Assembly: GCA_015680685.1 (NCBI GenBank) | Contig: MNCI01002250.1 | Location: 436,959-500,099 of the forward strand | From: Gnetum montanum | Taxonomy: Eukaryota; Streptophyta; Gnetopsida; Gnetales; Gnetaceae | Direction: 5' to 3' | Length of the DNA: 63,141 nt | Part shown: positions 22,412-33,330 of the stretch, piece by piece | How positions within the stretch are numbered: the stretch's first letter is position 1 | Layout: each line of letters begins with the position of its first letter | The notes under the pieces: model-generated | The model's database searches: none | Told to the model about the DNA's origin: nothing | Seen by the model: the letters and a program-made list of their open reading frames with translations, nothing else | Translations under genes and position numbers: made by a program

Positions 22412-23147
22412 TGATGGGATGCGATATCTATAAATAAGAGGCAGCTCTTCCTTGTTTGATAGTTAGGAGTTAGAAGTAGCGAAGCTTTGGCAGTTTGGCC
22501 ACTCCAGAGATAGATTTATTTTCCTGTGTCTGCCCGCAGTGTGGTGAATGTAATTGTATGGCATTCTTTATTCGAGTGTGACGTACTTGGACACGCACAT
22601 GACCAGCAATAAAGATCGAGATTACTTCATCATTGCAATAGTCACTTTGTTGGTTATTTTAATGTTATTTACTATTTTCTCTCTCTCACCCTTAAACTCC
22701 TAGAACATGGAACGAGTACGACTTGATTACGAGCATTTAAGTGTGACTACTTGGTAGCCCAGTGGCATACCGAGGATCTGCGCTTGGTAATCCCAGTGGT
22801 AGTCGTGCATAAGGTCCAAGATGTGTACGGTTGATCAAGGAATCAGTTGCTCGTTGCACTTAGGCTAGATTAGATTCTCTTACCCTTTTCCTCCTAGCTT
22901 AGCTTAGTTAATATTATTTTCCACTGCCTTCAGGAGTAGCGTTAGAATTAGGAACATATCCTACACCTCATCTGGACTAAACCATACGTGAAAAATATAA
23001 CACTAGTCTAGGTGGGAAGACAGCGAACTGTGACCTAAGGATAACTATCTAGGTGCCACAACTAGTCCGTTTGCGGAGTTTGACCGGGTCGTGCGTGCTA
23101 CGCTCGTATTCGTATGGTTGAGTGTAGGGGCACCTCGCCATTCATCA
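22412..23147 (+). repeat. ATH-1 3' LTR with truncated U3
   Basis: The LTR is 736 bp, starting TGATGGGATGCGATATC and ending TTCATCA. It is clearly similar to the 5' LTR throughout, but about 86 bp of the U3 palindrome array is missing, so that the first GATATC runs straight into 'TATAAATAAGAG'. Both deletion ends lie at an ATATC sequence in the 5' copy, consistent with deletion between short repeats after insertion. Confidence 0.92.
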
Positions 23148-23152
23148 GTTAT
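23148..23152. repeat. Target duplication GTTAT, right copy
   Basis: Matches 14636-14640 and closes the ATH-1 insertion. Confidence 0.9.
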
Positions 23153-25304
23153 AAAATCATATTTGACTAATGAATTTAAAGTACAGTGACAAATATAATA
23201 TGATATCATGCTTCTTGAAGTAGAGATGATCCATTAGAAGTTAAAGCTATTTATTAAGTTATAGCCCACACTCATAATCTTTTTGCATCCTCTTTGGATA
23301 AATACTCCAAAAAAGTGATGATGGAAATCCATGATAAAGGATAGCTTCATGAAGGAGGTTTATGGCTTAACAAATGGAATATTCAAGAGCACATTCTTTA
23401 TTTTAATCCTAAGAAAATTCACAAATTGTTAGAAAAAAGTAGAATTTTAAAAAATTTTGGAAAATGTAGGAAAACACATTTCTAATTAAAAAGTATGAAG
23501 GGAGGCCTTAATTTAATGACAAACTAGTTATTGATCATTATTCTTCATCATTTACAGTGCAATTTAGTAGAGCATGAATAGGATCTCATTATGTGAAAGT
23601 TGAACTATGTAGACTGCTCAAAATTCATTGTAAATAATGAATCTATCATATAAATAGCATTAAAGATGAATACCACATTTTCTTCTAATATTCTATGTTT
23701 GAGCACATTAGACATAAATGGGATGGGATATTGTAGTTGCAATTTTGGTTGATTTGGGATATTTTCAAAACTCATTGCATGTATATTTTTAGTATCTAAT
23801 AGATCTTGACATTTTCCAAACAATGAGGTGTTGGCATAGTGGTAAAAGTCTTAGGCTAATAACTGGATGTCATAGGTTTGATTCTACTAGGCAATACTAA
23901 GTTATAAATTTTGAAAAAGAAAATTTGTTAAATAAATTCTAAAATTGGTCAAATAGAATTAAAGGGGTCTCATTAAGTAAAAATTTTAGTTTTAGTAATT
24001 AATTAGTTTAGATTTTATTTTCTTCTACTTGCTAGCTTCTTAATTTTTGGTATTGTCGTAGTTATGTGAAATATGAATTTGTTCTTTCCATACTTGACTT
24101 GTGTAAGTATAGGCTAAAATGAATTTTCAAATTTATTAGCCTTGGAAAATAGCTAAGACTGATAGAAGTTATATTCTCATTTTTGGACTTATCAAATTCT
24201 TACAAACATTCAAGAATATTATTATTTAGTCTTGTTTAAGACTCAAAAAATTTTTGGTCTGTGAACTTTTTAAACTTGCTTAGCTATATATTTAATATAT
24301 ATACCTATAATTTTGCCAAGAGAATCTTGCAATAACAAAATTTGAGTTTAGTTTATCTATTATTTTAAAAATTATCCAACTTGCAATTTTACTAAATTAT
24401 AGGTATTTTCATATTGCTATGATTACATGATGAGAAGGATAACTAATTCCAAGTTTGGTACTAAATGTTGGGATGCAAAATATTTTAAATTTTCACGAAT
24501 TTTTTCCATACATATTTCTGTAACTTTCAATTTTATTCCTTGTACATTGAATTATGTAATTTCAAGTTTGGTACTAAATCTTGTGTTGCAAAATATTTTG
24601 AGTTTTCATGGATTTTTGTTTCCATATATACTACTTTTGCATTGTGGAATTTTATTCCTTGTGCATTGCAACAACAAGATATAAACATAGAAGCCATAGA
24701 TTGTTTGGAACAAATATGCTAATATTATGGATAGCGTTAAAGATAAGCTCTCTCTTGTTAGCTTTATGTAGGGAATATTATTTAGCGTTGCCTATAACCT
24801 CTATTGATGGTTATTGATGAAATATTATTTAGCCTTGCCAATCGATAATTTGTAGTTGGACTCTTGTCCAAAATCTTGGCCAAAACAAAATTACGTATCT
24901 CTGACATCCAACCTCTAATTAATCTTATTGAAAATAAATTGTTTAAAAGGCATGTAATGTACCCCTGGAGTTTGATGATATATTTACTTTAATTTTAAAA
25001 TTCAAAAAAAGTAAATATTAAATTCAAAACATGTGGCTAAAATGTGCCCTTCCCAGAAAATTGTGGGGAGACCCTATGTTTTTATGACTAAGCACAGTAT
25101 TGCCATGCTACTATAGCAGTGGACAAAGTTATTTAAGTTGTTAATACTTCACATCTTCAATGAAATACCTCCTTTTGATTTCCAAAAGCTTTAAAATGTG
25201 GTTAACAATGAACACCGACAACCTGAAGGAAATCTCCATTCTGTATTTCCCATAACAATTATTATAAACCTTTAAACCTTTAAAAGAGAGCTAGTAAATA
25301 ATCA
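23153..25304. other. AT-rich intergenic sequence with a 113 bp tandem duplication
   Basis: No gene was recognised. Two diverged copies of a 113 bp unit lie at 24448-24560 and 24561-24675, sharing 'aagtttggtactaaat' and 'ttttattccttg'. A tRNA-like stretch at 23825-23900 is listed separately. Confidence 0.5.
23825..23900 (+). repeat. Possible tRNA-derived SINE head
   Basis: 'tggcatagtggtaaaagtc' resembles an RNA polymerase III A box with its D-arm context. 'ggtttgattctac', about 45 bases later, resembles a B box. 'gcaatactaagttataaa' follows and recurs in variants near 11870 and 38565. No poly(A) tail or target duplication was found, so this is tentative. Confidence 0.3.
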
Positions 25305-25854
25305 CAATGGAATATAATACATGTATAGGAGGTTGCCCCAATGTGAGTAGCACCCCTTGTATTTATACGCGCAAGCTTACCCGACCTTGCCAGTATGCTC
25401 CCATGACTCCCGTAACTGGCACTACAAATCCATGACTTGCATATCAACATGGAGTATGTACATAACCCATTACCAGTACTGTCTTCCATCTACTTTGCCC
25501 CAATTGGCGATAGCAAATGTGCATGTGCTACATCTGGACAAATCCATCTGTAGCCTACCTTACATGCATCCCACCTTGCTTCGTGTAGTAGTAACAGATG
25601 TGCATGCACTACATCTCGATGAACCCAAGTGTAGCCCCCTTGCATGCATCCCACCTAGCTTCATTTGTTTTGGTAACTCTAGCTACCCAGTGCACTTACT
25701 ATGCATGTCGTCCAATTCAGGTTACTGAGTGCAGACATGTGCTCCACATCCATCTACAACCAATAGATATCTTTCCACACCCAGGGTGTGGACCAACCAT
25801 AGCTCATGGCAGCCTACACACGCCTCGTTATCAACATCTCAAGAGGTCATGACA
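25305..25854 (-). repeat. Chromovirus 3' LTR, internally shortened
   Basis: On the minus strand it begins TGTCATGACCTCTTGAGATG at 25854 and is parallel to the right LTR down to 'acatgtattatattc' (about 25311). There the right copy continues for about 130 bases more, whereas here only an 'aatcaca.tgg' scrap remains. This looks like an internal deletion. The exact left end is uncertain by tens of bases. Confidence 0.8.
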
Positions 25855-25879
25855 AACCCACCCCACCGGATGAGTCCAG

Positions 25880-28800
25880 CATCCTCATCAAAAGTGCTTT
25901 TAAGTATCACTTAATTAACTCCTTGGACTGCCATAAGGTAACATCACATTCCCATGTGATGTCCTCTTCACTACATCCCTTTCACTAAACTAAGTAGTTG
26001 GTACACCAATTCTTTCGACTAGCACCTTCGGTCCGATGGCTAAGAATCCTCTTAGCCATTCTTCAAAATTCCTTTCAAACACCAAGAGGGACTCTCCTGA
26101 CTTGATGCCTCACTGCATCCTCATAAAAGGGTTTGAGGAAGCTCACATGAAATGTTGGATGGAGTTTCATCTTCTCTAGTAGTTTCAATTGATAGGCCAC
26201 ATTGCCTACCCTCTTCACAACCTCAAATGGTCCATTGTACCTCTGGAGAAGGTCTTTGTGGTACCGTTTATTGGTGACCTTCTTCCACATTGGGGAGTAA
26301 GTTTCAACAAGACCTTATCCCCTTCATTGAACTCCACCACTCTTCAATTTTGATCAGCATATTTCTTCATATGTCTTTGTGCCTTGGGTAAGCTATCCTA
26401 AGCTTGCTCATACAATTCCTACTTATTGCATGCAAAGCGATACGCCGCTGGGCATTTCTCTTGTGACTTTGATTTTGCCACCTTTAATGGCATTATGGGC
26501 TAATTTCCAAAGACCAACTCAGCAGGACTCAACCCCGTTGAAGAGGTTTGATGCAAGTTATAGCAAAATTGGATAGTGTCCAACAATGCAACTCAATTTC
26601 GCTAACTTGCGGTTACAAAGTGGTAAAGATACTCTTCAACCAAAGTATTTACCTACGTAGTTTGCCTATCCATTTGGGGATGGTTGGCTGTGGAAAATTT
26701 TAATTCCGAGCCCATCAAAGAGAACAACACCACCCAAAACTTTTCTTTAAACCGTGCATCTCGGTCACTTACAAGATCTCTCGGTACCCCAAATACCTTT
26801 ACCACATGTCGAAAGAAGAGTTCAACAGTTGTTTTTGCAGTGCACACCTAAGGTGCAGCTATAAACATAGCTATTTTGAGAACCGATCCACCATAACCAA
26901 TACCAACACCTTCCCATCCACCTGTGGGAAGCTCGTGATGAAATCTATAAAAATAGACTCCCATGATCTTTTCGAGATTGGGAGAGGTTGAAGAAGCCCA
27001 ACCTGCTTCTTCTTCTTTGTCTTGTCTAGCTGACACACTAGACATGTTATCACATACAACTCCACATCCTCTTCCATCTTGAGCCAAAAGTAGCCTTGAG
27101 AGAGAAGAGCTAACATTCTCTTCAACCCTGGGTGTCCAGCCTATTGGATATCATGGGTTTCCCTCATGAGTTCACGTTGTAGTCCCTCACCCTTAGGAAC
27201 ATACAGCCTGTTACCCCAAGCATACAAAAGATTAGTCTCAAGCCAATACTTCTGTACAAGGCACTCACGCACCTGCTGTCAAAGTTAACAATAGGTCTTG
27301 TCTGCTTCCATAACTTCCTTCACTTTGTCGAAAAAGTTCGAGTGAACTATCATCAACACTGCTACGTAGGCTTGGACTTTCTTTTGACTAGTGCATTCGC
27401 TACCTGGTTCTCCCACCCAGGTTGATGAACCCAATCAAAGTCAAACTTTGCAAGGTACTCTTGCCACCTTGCCTGCTTTGAGGAGAGCTTTATCTAGGTT
27501 GTGAAGTAAGTGTTGGCCACATTATCTGTGAGCACTGTGAACTTCGTTCCCAACAGGTAATGCCTCTAGAAATTCAAGTAGTGCACCACTGCTGTCATTT
27601 CCTTTTCATGAGTAGTATATCATTGCTTTGTGTCCTTTAGTTTCCTACTCTCAAATGCAACTGAATATTTCTCTTGGATCAGGACTCCACCAATTGCTCG
27701 ATTAGATGCATTAGTATGAAGTTCAAAGGGAACTTTGAAGTTGGGCAACCACAACAATTGTTCCGATGTCACAACTTTCTTAATTCATTTAAAGGCCTTC
27801 TCACAGGCCTTCGACCAAACCCATGTTTGGTTTTTCTTCAGTAAATTGGTCAAGGGGGCTACCTTCCTTACGTAGCCCTCAATGAACCACCGATAATAGT
27901 TTGAAAGTCCTAGAAAGGACCACAATTCAGGCACCGTCTTTCAAGTGGGCCACTCCACAATTGCCTTCACTTTTTGGTCATCCATCCGGATCTTCCCTTT
28001 TGATATTTGGTGGCTTAGGAACAAGATCTCCTAGACACCAAATTCACATTTTTCTTTCTTTACATACAATTGGTTTTCTCTCAGCCTTGAGAAAACCTGC
28101 CTCAGGTATTCTACATTAGCCTCTAGACTCTCACTATACACCACAATATCATCTTGATAGACTACCACTGATCTATCTAGGAAATTATATAACACATCAT
28201 TCATCAAATTACAAAATGTGGCAGGGGCATTAGTGAGACCAAATGGCATCACCAAGAACTCGAAAAAGCCATAATGAGTTACACACACTATTTCTTCTTC
28301 ATCCCCAATAACGATGTGCACCTGCCAATACCCAGACCTTAAATCAAGTTTGGTAAAATACCTAGCTCTTACCAAATGATCAAACAAGTCTACCACATTT
28401 GGCACTGGGTACTTGTTTTTTATGGTGATTTTGTTTAGTGCCCGATAATCCATGCACATTTGCAACGTTCCATCCTACTTCTTTTGAAAGAGCATCAATG
28501 CTCCATATAGTGCCTTTGAAGGTTGAAGGTATTTATACTCTAACAGCTCATCTAGCTACTTGTGCAACTTAGCAAGCTCCATGGGAGACATGCGATATGG
28601 CACACTCACAGGCGGCCTCACCCCTGGTTCTAGCTCTATATGGTGGTCTACCTTCCTCCTAGGCGATAAGACCTTGGGCAACTTTGGTAGCATCACATCT
28701 GAAAGTTCCATTACCAGATCCCTCACATAATCAAGAACTTCCACTGTTTAGTTCTTCTTGATTTTTACCAAGGTAGCCAACACAGTGACTTTACCCCTTT

Positions 28801-29250
28801 TCACCCTTGCATTTGTTTGAGCTACCAATTGAAACATCAGCTTAGGCTCTTTACATTTGATTAAGATAAAGTTGGGTTACCTTTCATCAACAATCAGCAT
28901 TCCCCCCCAAGTGTGGTGCCACTAAAGCTTTGGCCCTTAAAAAGAGTTCAACCTCCAAAATCAACTCAAAATTATTTAAAGAGATAACCACAAAGTTACA
29001 ATTATCCTCCTAGAGGCCAACTCTAAGAGGAGAGGAGATCAGACCATGCACTAGTTATGCCCCTAAGTTCATTGCCTTCACCTTGCTTTGGCTCTTGGCA
29101 ACGATCAAGCTAGGTTTCTTCACCAGCCGTTGGGACGCGAAGTTGTTTGTCGCTCCTGTATCCAACATTGTTGTCACCTTCTGTCTATTGAGGAATACCT
29201 CTATGAACATCAGCTTGTTGGGTGGGCTAGGCTTCTAGCATGCAAGGGTG
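25880..29250 (-). pseudogene. pol: Chromovirus pol (PR-RT-RNase H-IN-chromodomain), inactivated
   Basis: Protease lies near 29170 (MLDTGATNNF). RT spans about 28740-28031, with MDYRALNKITIKNKYPVP, TKLDLRSGYWQVHI, FGLTNAPATF and the catalytic VYQDDIVVYS. RNase H is at about 27830-27390; its first acidic residue is changed (HTNASNRAIGGVL, Asp expected before Ala-Ser). Integrase covers about 27125-26290, with MKRMLALLSQGYFWLKM, the second zinc pair CLVCQ, IFIDFITSFP, LVSDRDARF and a degraded NHPQMDRQT. The GPF-type end NGPFEVVKRVGNVAYQLKL and KLHPTFHVSFLKPFYED follow at 26290-26075. A chromodomain-like tail with YLV*WKG and ITWE lies at about 26020-25900. Many stops lie at Gln, Trp and Arg positions, so it is inactive. 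Confidence 0.92.
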
Positions 29251-29319
29251 TTTAACTATAATGGGTTACACCTTAGGTTACTACCATCTCCCTCAAATTC
29301 TTCTTGAAGTCTGAGGGTT

Positions 29320-30293
29320 GTGAGCTTCTCTCTTAATGGATAGTCACAAGCTTGATGTGGTTCGTCATAAATGAAGCATCTAGATGAGAATTTCTTCCCT
29401 TGGGAAGCTTTATCTCCTTTGGGTTTGGAGAGCGCCCCCTTCTTTTTCTTATCTTTAGGACCTTAGTGTTGCTTTCCTCCCTTCTTACCCTTGTCCTAGG
29501 GCTTCTTTCACTCTGAATGGGATCTGGAATTACCCAGCTTATAGTCGACCAAGCCATTCGCAGCGGTTATGGCCGTTGGTAGATCTTTCACATTTTGCCT
29601 CCTCAACTCTACCTAAGCCCATGGCTATAACCCTAAAAAGAAGTTAAACAGTTTGTCCTCATCATACATATTTTTAATGTCTAATATCAAGGAACTAAAT
29701 TCCTTCACATAATCATGCAAGGTAGTAGTGTGTCTCAGATTTCTTAGGGATTCACGTGCTACCCATGCGATATTCAAAGGAAGAAACTGATTCTTCAACT
29801 CCTTTCTTAGAACCTCCTATGTTGTGATTTGAGGGCAGTCGACACTCACATCATTCTCCAGTCGTGTCCTCCACCAGAGCTTTACATCTCCAATAAGTAT
29901 CATAACCCTTTGGTCCTCAGGAATACGAGTAGCACAAAAGTATTGCTCCATGTCCCAAAGGAAGTTTTCGAGTTCCTTTGCGTTTCAGCTTCCTCCAAAC
30001 TGTTTTGGCTCTGGCACTTTTAGTTTGGAGTTATCTTGGTTCTCATCCCCATGTGAAGATCTTGCAACGACCTTCTTGAGCAATGATACGTCATCCTCAA
30101 GGGATTAGAGATGTGCCTTTAAGTCTTCGATCTCACCCAAATGAGATTCAAGTTTGCCTTGCACCATATCATGGCTCTGCTCGTTGATTTCCCTATGGTG
30201 TAGCGCCACCTACTCTGCAAGGGATTGAGCATTAGGAGTCAGGGCTCCAATCAATGCTTCCAAGATAGCTACGAGATCAGCAAGGTCCTCCAT
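29320..30293 (-). pseudogene. gag: Chromovirus gag, inactivated
   Basis: ATG is at 30293 (MEDLADLVAILEALIGALTP), about 20 bases after the primer site. A coiled region follows (HLGEIEDLKAHL, then SLEDDVSLLKKV). The retrotransposon gag core includes LENFLWDMEQYFCA, VKLWWRTRLEND and LRNLRHTTTLHDYVKEF. Near 29370 is a zinc-knuckle remnant CFIYDEPHQAC, in which the second Cys has become Tyr, one G-to-A change. Stops interrupt at several Gln positions. About 300 residues of gag are recognisable, roughly the usual length. Confidence 0.88.
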
Positions 30294-30324
30294 CACAACA
30301 ACCTTTGCTTTGATACCAACTATC

Positions 30325-30988
30325 ATTGGGTGAATCACAACGGAAAATTTTTCATCAGGTGATAGCACTAAGTGCCCAACTTAGCCAGCTACTCACAACA
30401 ATGCATAGCAATGCTCAAGCACAGGGGAACACACTTACAGGAAAACTCCCAACCTTTGCTTACAAAAGAATATAATACATGTACAGGAGGTTGCCCCAAT
30501 GTGAGCAGCACCCTTTGTATTTATAAGCGTGGGCATGACTGGCGCTACAAATTTGTTCCTTGCATATCAACACAGAGTATGCACATAACCCATTGCTAGT
30601 TTTGTCTTCCATCTGCTTCACTGCAATTGGCGATAGCAGATGTGCATGCACTACATCTGGATGAATCCATCTATACCTTGCCTTGCATGCATCCCACCTA
30701 GCTTCATGTTGCAGTAATTGATGTGCATGTGCTACATCTAGACAAACTAGTTGTAGCCCCTTTGCATGCATCCCACTTGGTTTCATCTGTGTAGACAAAC
30801 TAGTTGTAGCCCCTTTGCATGCATCCCACTTGGTTTCATCTGTTTTGGTAACTCCAGTATGCCACCCAATTCAGGTTACTGAGTGCACACGCATGCACTC
30901 CGCATCATGTCTTTCCACACCCAAGGCATGGACCAACCGTAGCTCATGCTTGCATGCCTTGGTATCAGCAGCTGAAGAGGTCGTGACA
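30325..30988 (-). repeat. Chromovirus 5' LTR with 53 bp tandem duplication
   Basis: On the minus strand it runs from TGTCACGACCTCTTCAGCTG at 30988 to the primer site at about 30325. A TATA-like 'tataaatac' lies near 30517-30524. A 53 bp unit is exactly repeated at 30739-30791 and 30792-30844 ('tagacaaactagttgtagcc' twice). The left LTR has one unit, so the duplication followed insertion. Confidence 0.85.
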
Positions 30989-32900
30989 GGACTCTTCCTC
31001 AAAACCATTGCAAAACATACTCTAATCTATCTCATGCACACCTCAAGTGCGTTCTAGCGTGGCTCTTTATTTATTTTTGGTCTTTACCTGTCCGTCCATG
31101 AGCCAGCGTACCCACTCGTCTCTGGCGCGGTGGTGGTCCTTGATCGCCTTTTTCTGCAGGAGCACGTCGTGTTAGGCGGCCCAGGTGCCACTATTCCGAA
31201 CTGGACCGACGGCAACGCCGGTGTCCATCGTTGTTTTTATAATAATTTGGCGTCTCGACCACGATCCAGTGTTTGTGCCGGTTTCTTGGCTTCGTTAAAA
31301 AGGCGGAGTTGAGTGTGTAAATGCCTACTGCGGTGGCTTGCGCATGTGCAGAGGCGTAACGTGGCCACTATCGCTGCCGTGGTAGACCCCCGTGTGGCCC
31401 TCTCACTTTCCAGAATCACCCAAAAAAACCACCGAAAAATACCTGCATTTCGTGTTTGTAACAGATGGCCTGACCGTTGGCACTGAAGTTTTCTGTTTTT
31501 TCCTTTATTTTGTGGTCAAAACTCTGGGTTAGAGCGGGCCTGTGGCACATACAGAGTTCATCGACTCTCCTCCAGGGCTGGGCTGGAAATTGACGCCCAT
31601 TAACGCCCTTGTGCTTTTGTTTGGAGAACGTTGTTTGGAGAACGCAAAATAAGTTGAGAATTTTTTAACACCTGTGTCCACAAACAGATCCTTTTGAAAG
31701 TTACCTGTCATTTAAAAGACGTAACATATCACCTATTCCTTTGCAGATGTAATATATAGTTGGCTTCTGTGTTGGTTGTAGAATTGGCTTTGTCGATGCA
31801 ATTAATTATACTTAAATTAAGATGTTTTCTGTTTTGATGTCGTATTATAAAATTATAGTCGAACAACACGATTATTAAAAAGTATAGTACAATGAATTTC
31901 CTTGGGGAGTTACCTTTACTTGAAACTAGTTTGCTTTTACCTGGTTGAAATTCTCAAATTTTCATCTTATCTATTCTGAATTATCAATGTGGCATTGGGT
32001 TCGTGATTTGCAAGTTCTACAATGACTATGTCAATAGGATATGCAACAAACCATAAACTGCTCCCAGATGCATGGTATATGAAGATATGCATGGCATACA
32101 TACATGCCCATATGAAGAAGTGCTTCAACATGTACAATAGAAACACATGGCAAGGTGGGTCACGTTAGAAATTTGAAAAAATTGTTCAATTACGTAAAAA
32201 TCATTACTTTGTGGTAAAAATTGTAGTTTATAGTAGTAAAACTACGGTTAGTATAAAAGGGCCGCGTCTAAAAGTCGGAGGAGTCCAGTAGGCTCAACTC
32301 AAATTCCAAGGCAGCCGCAGAGTAGTGTTGAAGTGGTAATTGGTATCAATCCGAAAAACATTGTCTCGTAATAAGTAAAGAAAGAGGTTGTACATACATA
32401 GACAAACTACTAGATGTGGAACTGTGTATTCAAACAAACATTAAATACATTTAACTGTTAATATCATATTATGTAGCTTGCCATCCTCGAATAGAGGATA
32501 AGAATGTAATAAATTACTTTAGCTCTAATGGATCATTATCTCTGATAAATTAATAATTAATTATGTCTGATAATTAATATCAGTTAATAATTAATTATGT
32601 TTAATAATTAATATCAGTTGCACATGGTTTTCAGCTCGCTGCAACTGTGTACAACGTTGTCATGTGAATGCCACCTCAGGTAAAACTAAAATCTCTACTA
32701 TAGTAAAAACAATGCACAATGCATGTGACAAATGATATAAATCATGGTACTTTGCCATGCCATGATGTAAAACTATACAATGTGAATGTGATTGAGCCGT
32801 GAGTGATTTTGTCTAAGTTTCACCTCAGGTCTTACAACTATTATCACAGGTTCCTAATAAACTAGTTTAGCTAAATATTTATGAAATCTTAAAATTGATT
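30989..32900. other. Intergenic DNA with a GC-richer, possibly coding island at 31080-31430
   Basis: 31080-31430 stands out as GC-rich. On its minus strand a short frame ending near 31100 reads DVLLQKKAIKDHHRARDEWV, then RWLMDGQ, directly followed by GTAAAG, which would suit a splice donor. An acceptor-like 'ctcctgcag' lies inside the same frame. I cannot name the protein; an exon fragment is possible. 31560-32900 is AT-rich with a 38 bp duplication ('aataattaattatgt' twice) near 32545-32620 and no gene. Confidence 0.3.
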
Positions 32901-33330
32901 TACTTAAAATTTAAGTAATAATGCAGAGGCAGCCAAGCGAAGCAGGTAACGATGAGCACGGAGACGGGGCCGGCGGCCATCCACAGGACGAGGAACAGCC
33001 GAAAGTAAAGGCAACCACCAAACTGTTGGCGGCTTACAGGAGCCGGGCCACGTATTTGGCGGTCACCATCGTGACCGTGACGGGCAAGGGCACGTTGACG
33101 GATTGGCATCTCATCATCAGGACTGCCCCCAGCGATGCCATGGCTGTTCCGGGGATTTCCGGTCTGCCGTCGCCGGAGACGCGGCTCCTCCGAACACGGC
33201 GACGGCGACGGCGACGGCGACGGCAGTGGATTCTATGACGCAGAACGACGACCATGTGTTTGCTGTTGATGTTGTTATTGGCGTTTTTACTGAGTTTTTT
33301 CTTATCCATTTCCCTTTTTAAGTTTCTGAA
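32901..33330. other. GC-rich island with a CGACGG repeat, possible host exon
   Basis: The island is strongly GC-rich against AT-rich flanks. It is open in several frames on both strands, for example 105 residues on plus (32921-33238) and 91 on minus (33034-33309), so frame alone does not decide. The minus-strand frame at 33109-32900 ends in a hydrophobic stretch (LFLVLWMAAGPVSVLIVTCF) that could cross a membrane. The poly-Arg and Thr-Ala runs come from a (CGACGG)n microsatellite at about 33190-33226. I do not recognise any product. Confidence 0.3.

Larger units (their letters stand above)
14641..23147 (+). mobile_element. ATH-1: Athila-type element with gag and ORF3 but no pol
   Basis: This is a complete 8.5 kb insertion. 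The order is 5' LTR (14641-15462), tRNA-Asp-type primer site, gag (15594-17537), a noncoding block (17538-18900), an internal promoter-like region (18901-19000), a leader (19000-19451), ORF3 (19452-22241), a short purine tract (gggggta, about 22405-22411), and 3' LTR (22412-23147). GTTAT duplications flank it. No protease, RT, RNase H or integrase sequence lies between gag and the noncoding block. In the related ATH-2, 3.7 kb of pol sits exactly there. ATH-1 is therefore a non-autonomous derivative that would depend on pol from a relative. Part of gag is hidden by a 216-base N run. Confidence 0.92.
25305..30988 (-). mobile_element. Ty3/gypsy chromovirus (dead)
   Basis: The element lies on the minus strand. 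In its own direction the order is 5' LTR (about 30325-30988), primer site, gag, PR, RT, RNase H, IN, chromodomain, purine tract (about 25855-25870), and 3' LTR (about 25305-25854). Integrase follows RT, as in gypsy elements. The primer site (TTGGTATCAAAGC, about 30312-30325) is of the tRNA-iMet type. The LTR starts TGTCACGACC. The terminal chromodomain marks it as a chromovirus, but I cannot say which branch. The left LTR is shortened, so no target duplication could be set; the base run after the right end is GGACT. Confidence 0.92.

Noticed and set aside
25357-25988. Overlapping plus frames of 60-123 residues
   Set aside because: They lie in the chromovirus LTR and its edge, on the strand opposite to the element.
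33034-33309. Arg-rich protein on the minus strand
   Set aside because: The Arg run comes from a CGACGG microsatellite and other frames are equally open. Kept only as a GC island.
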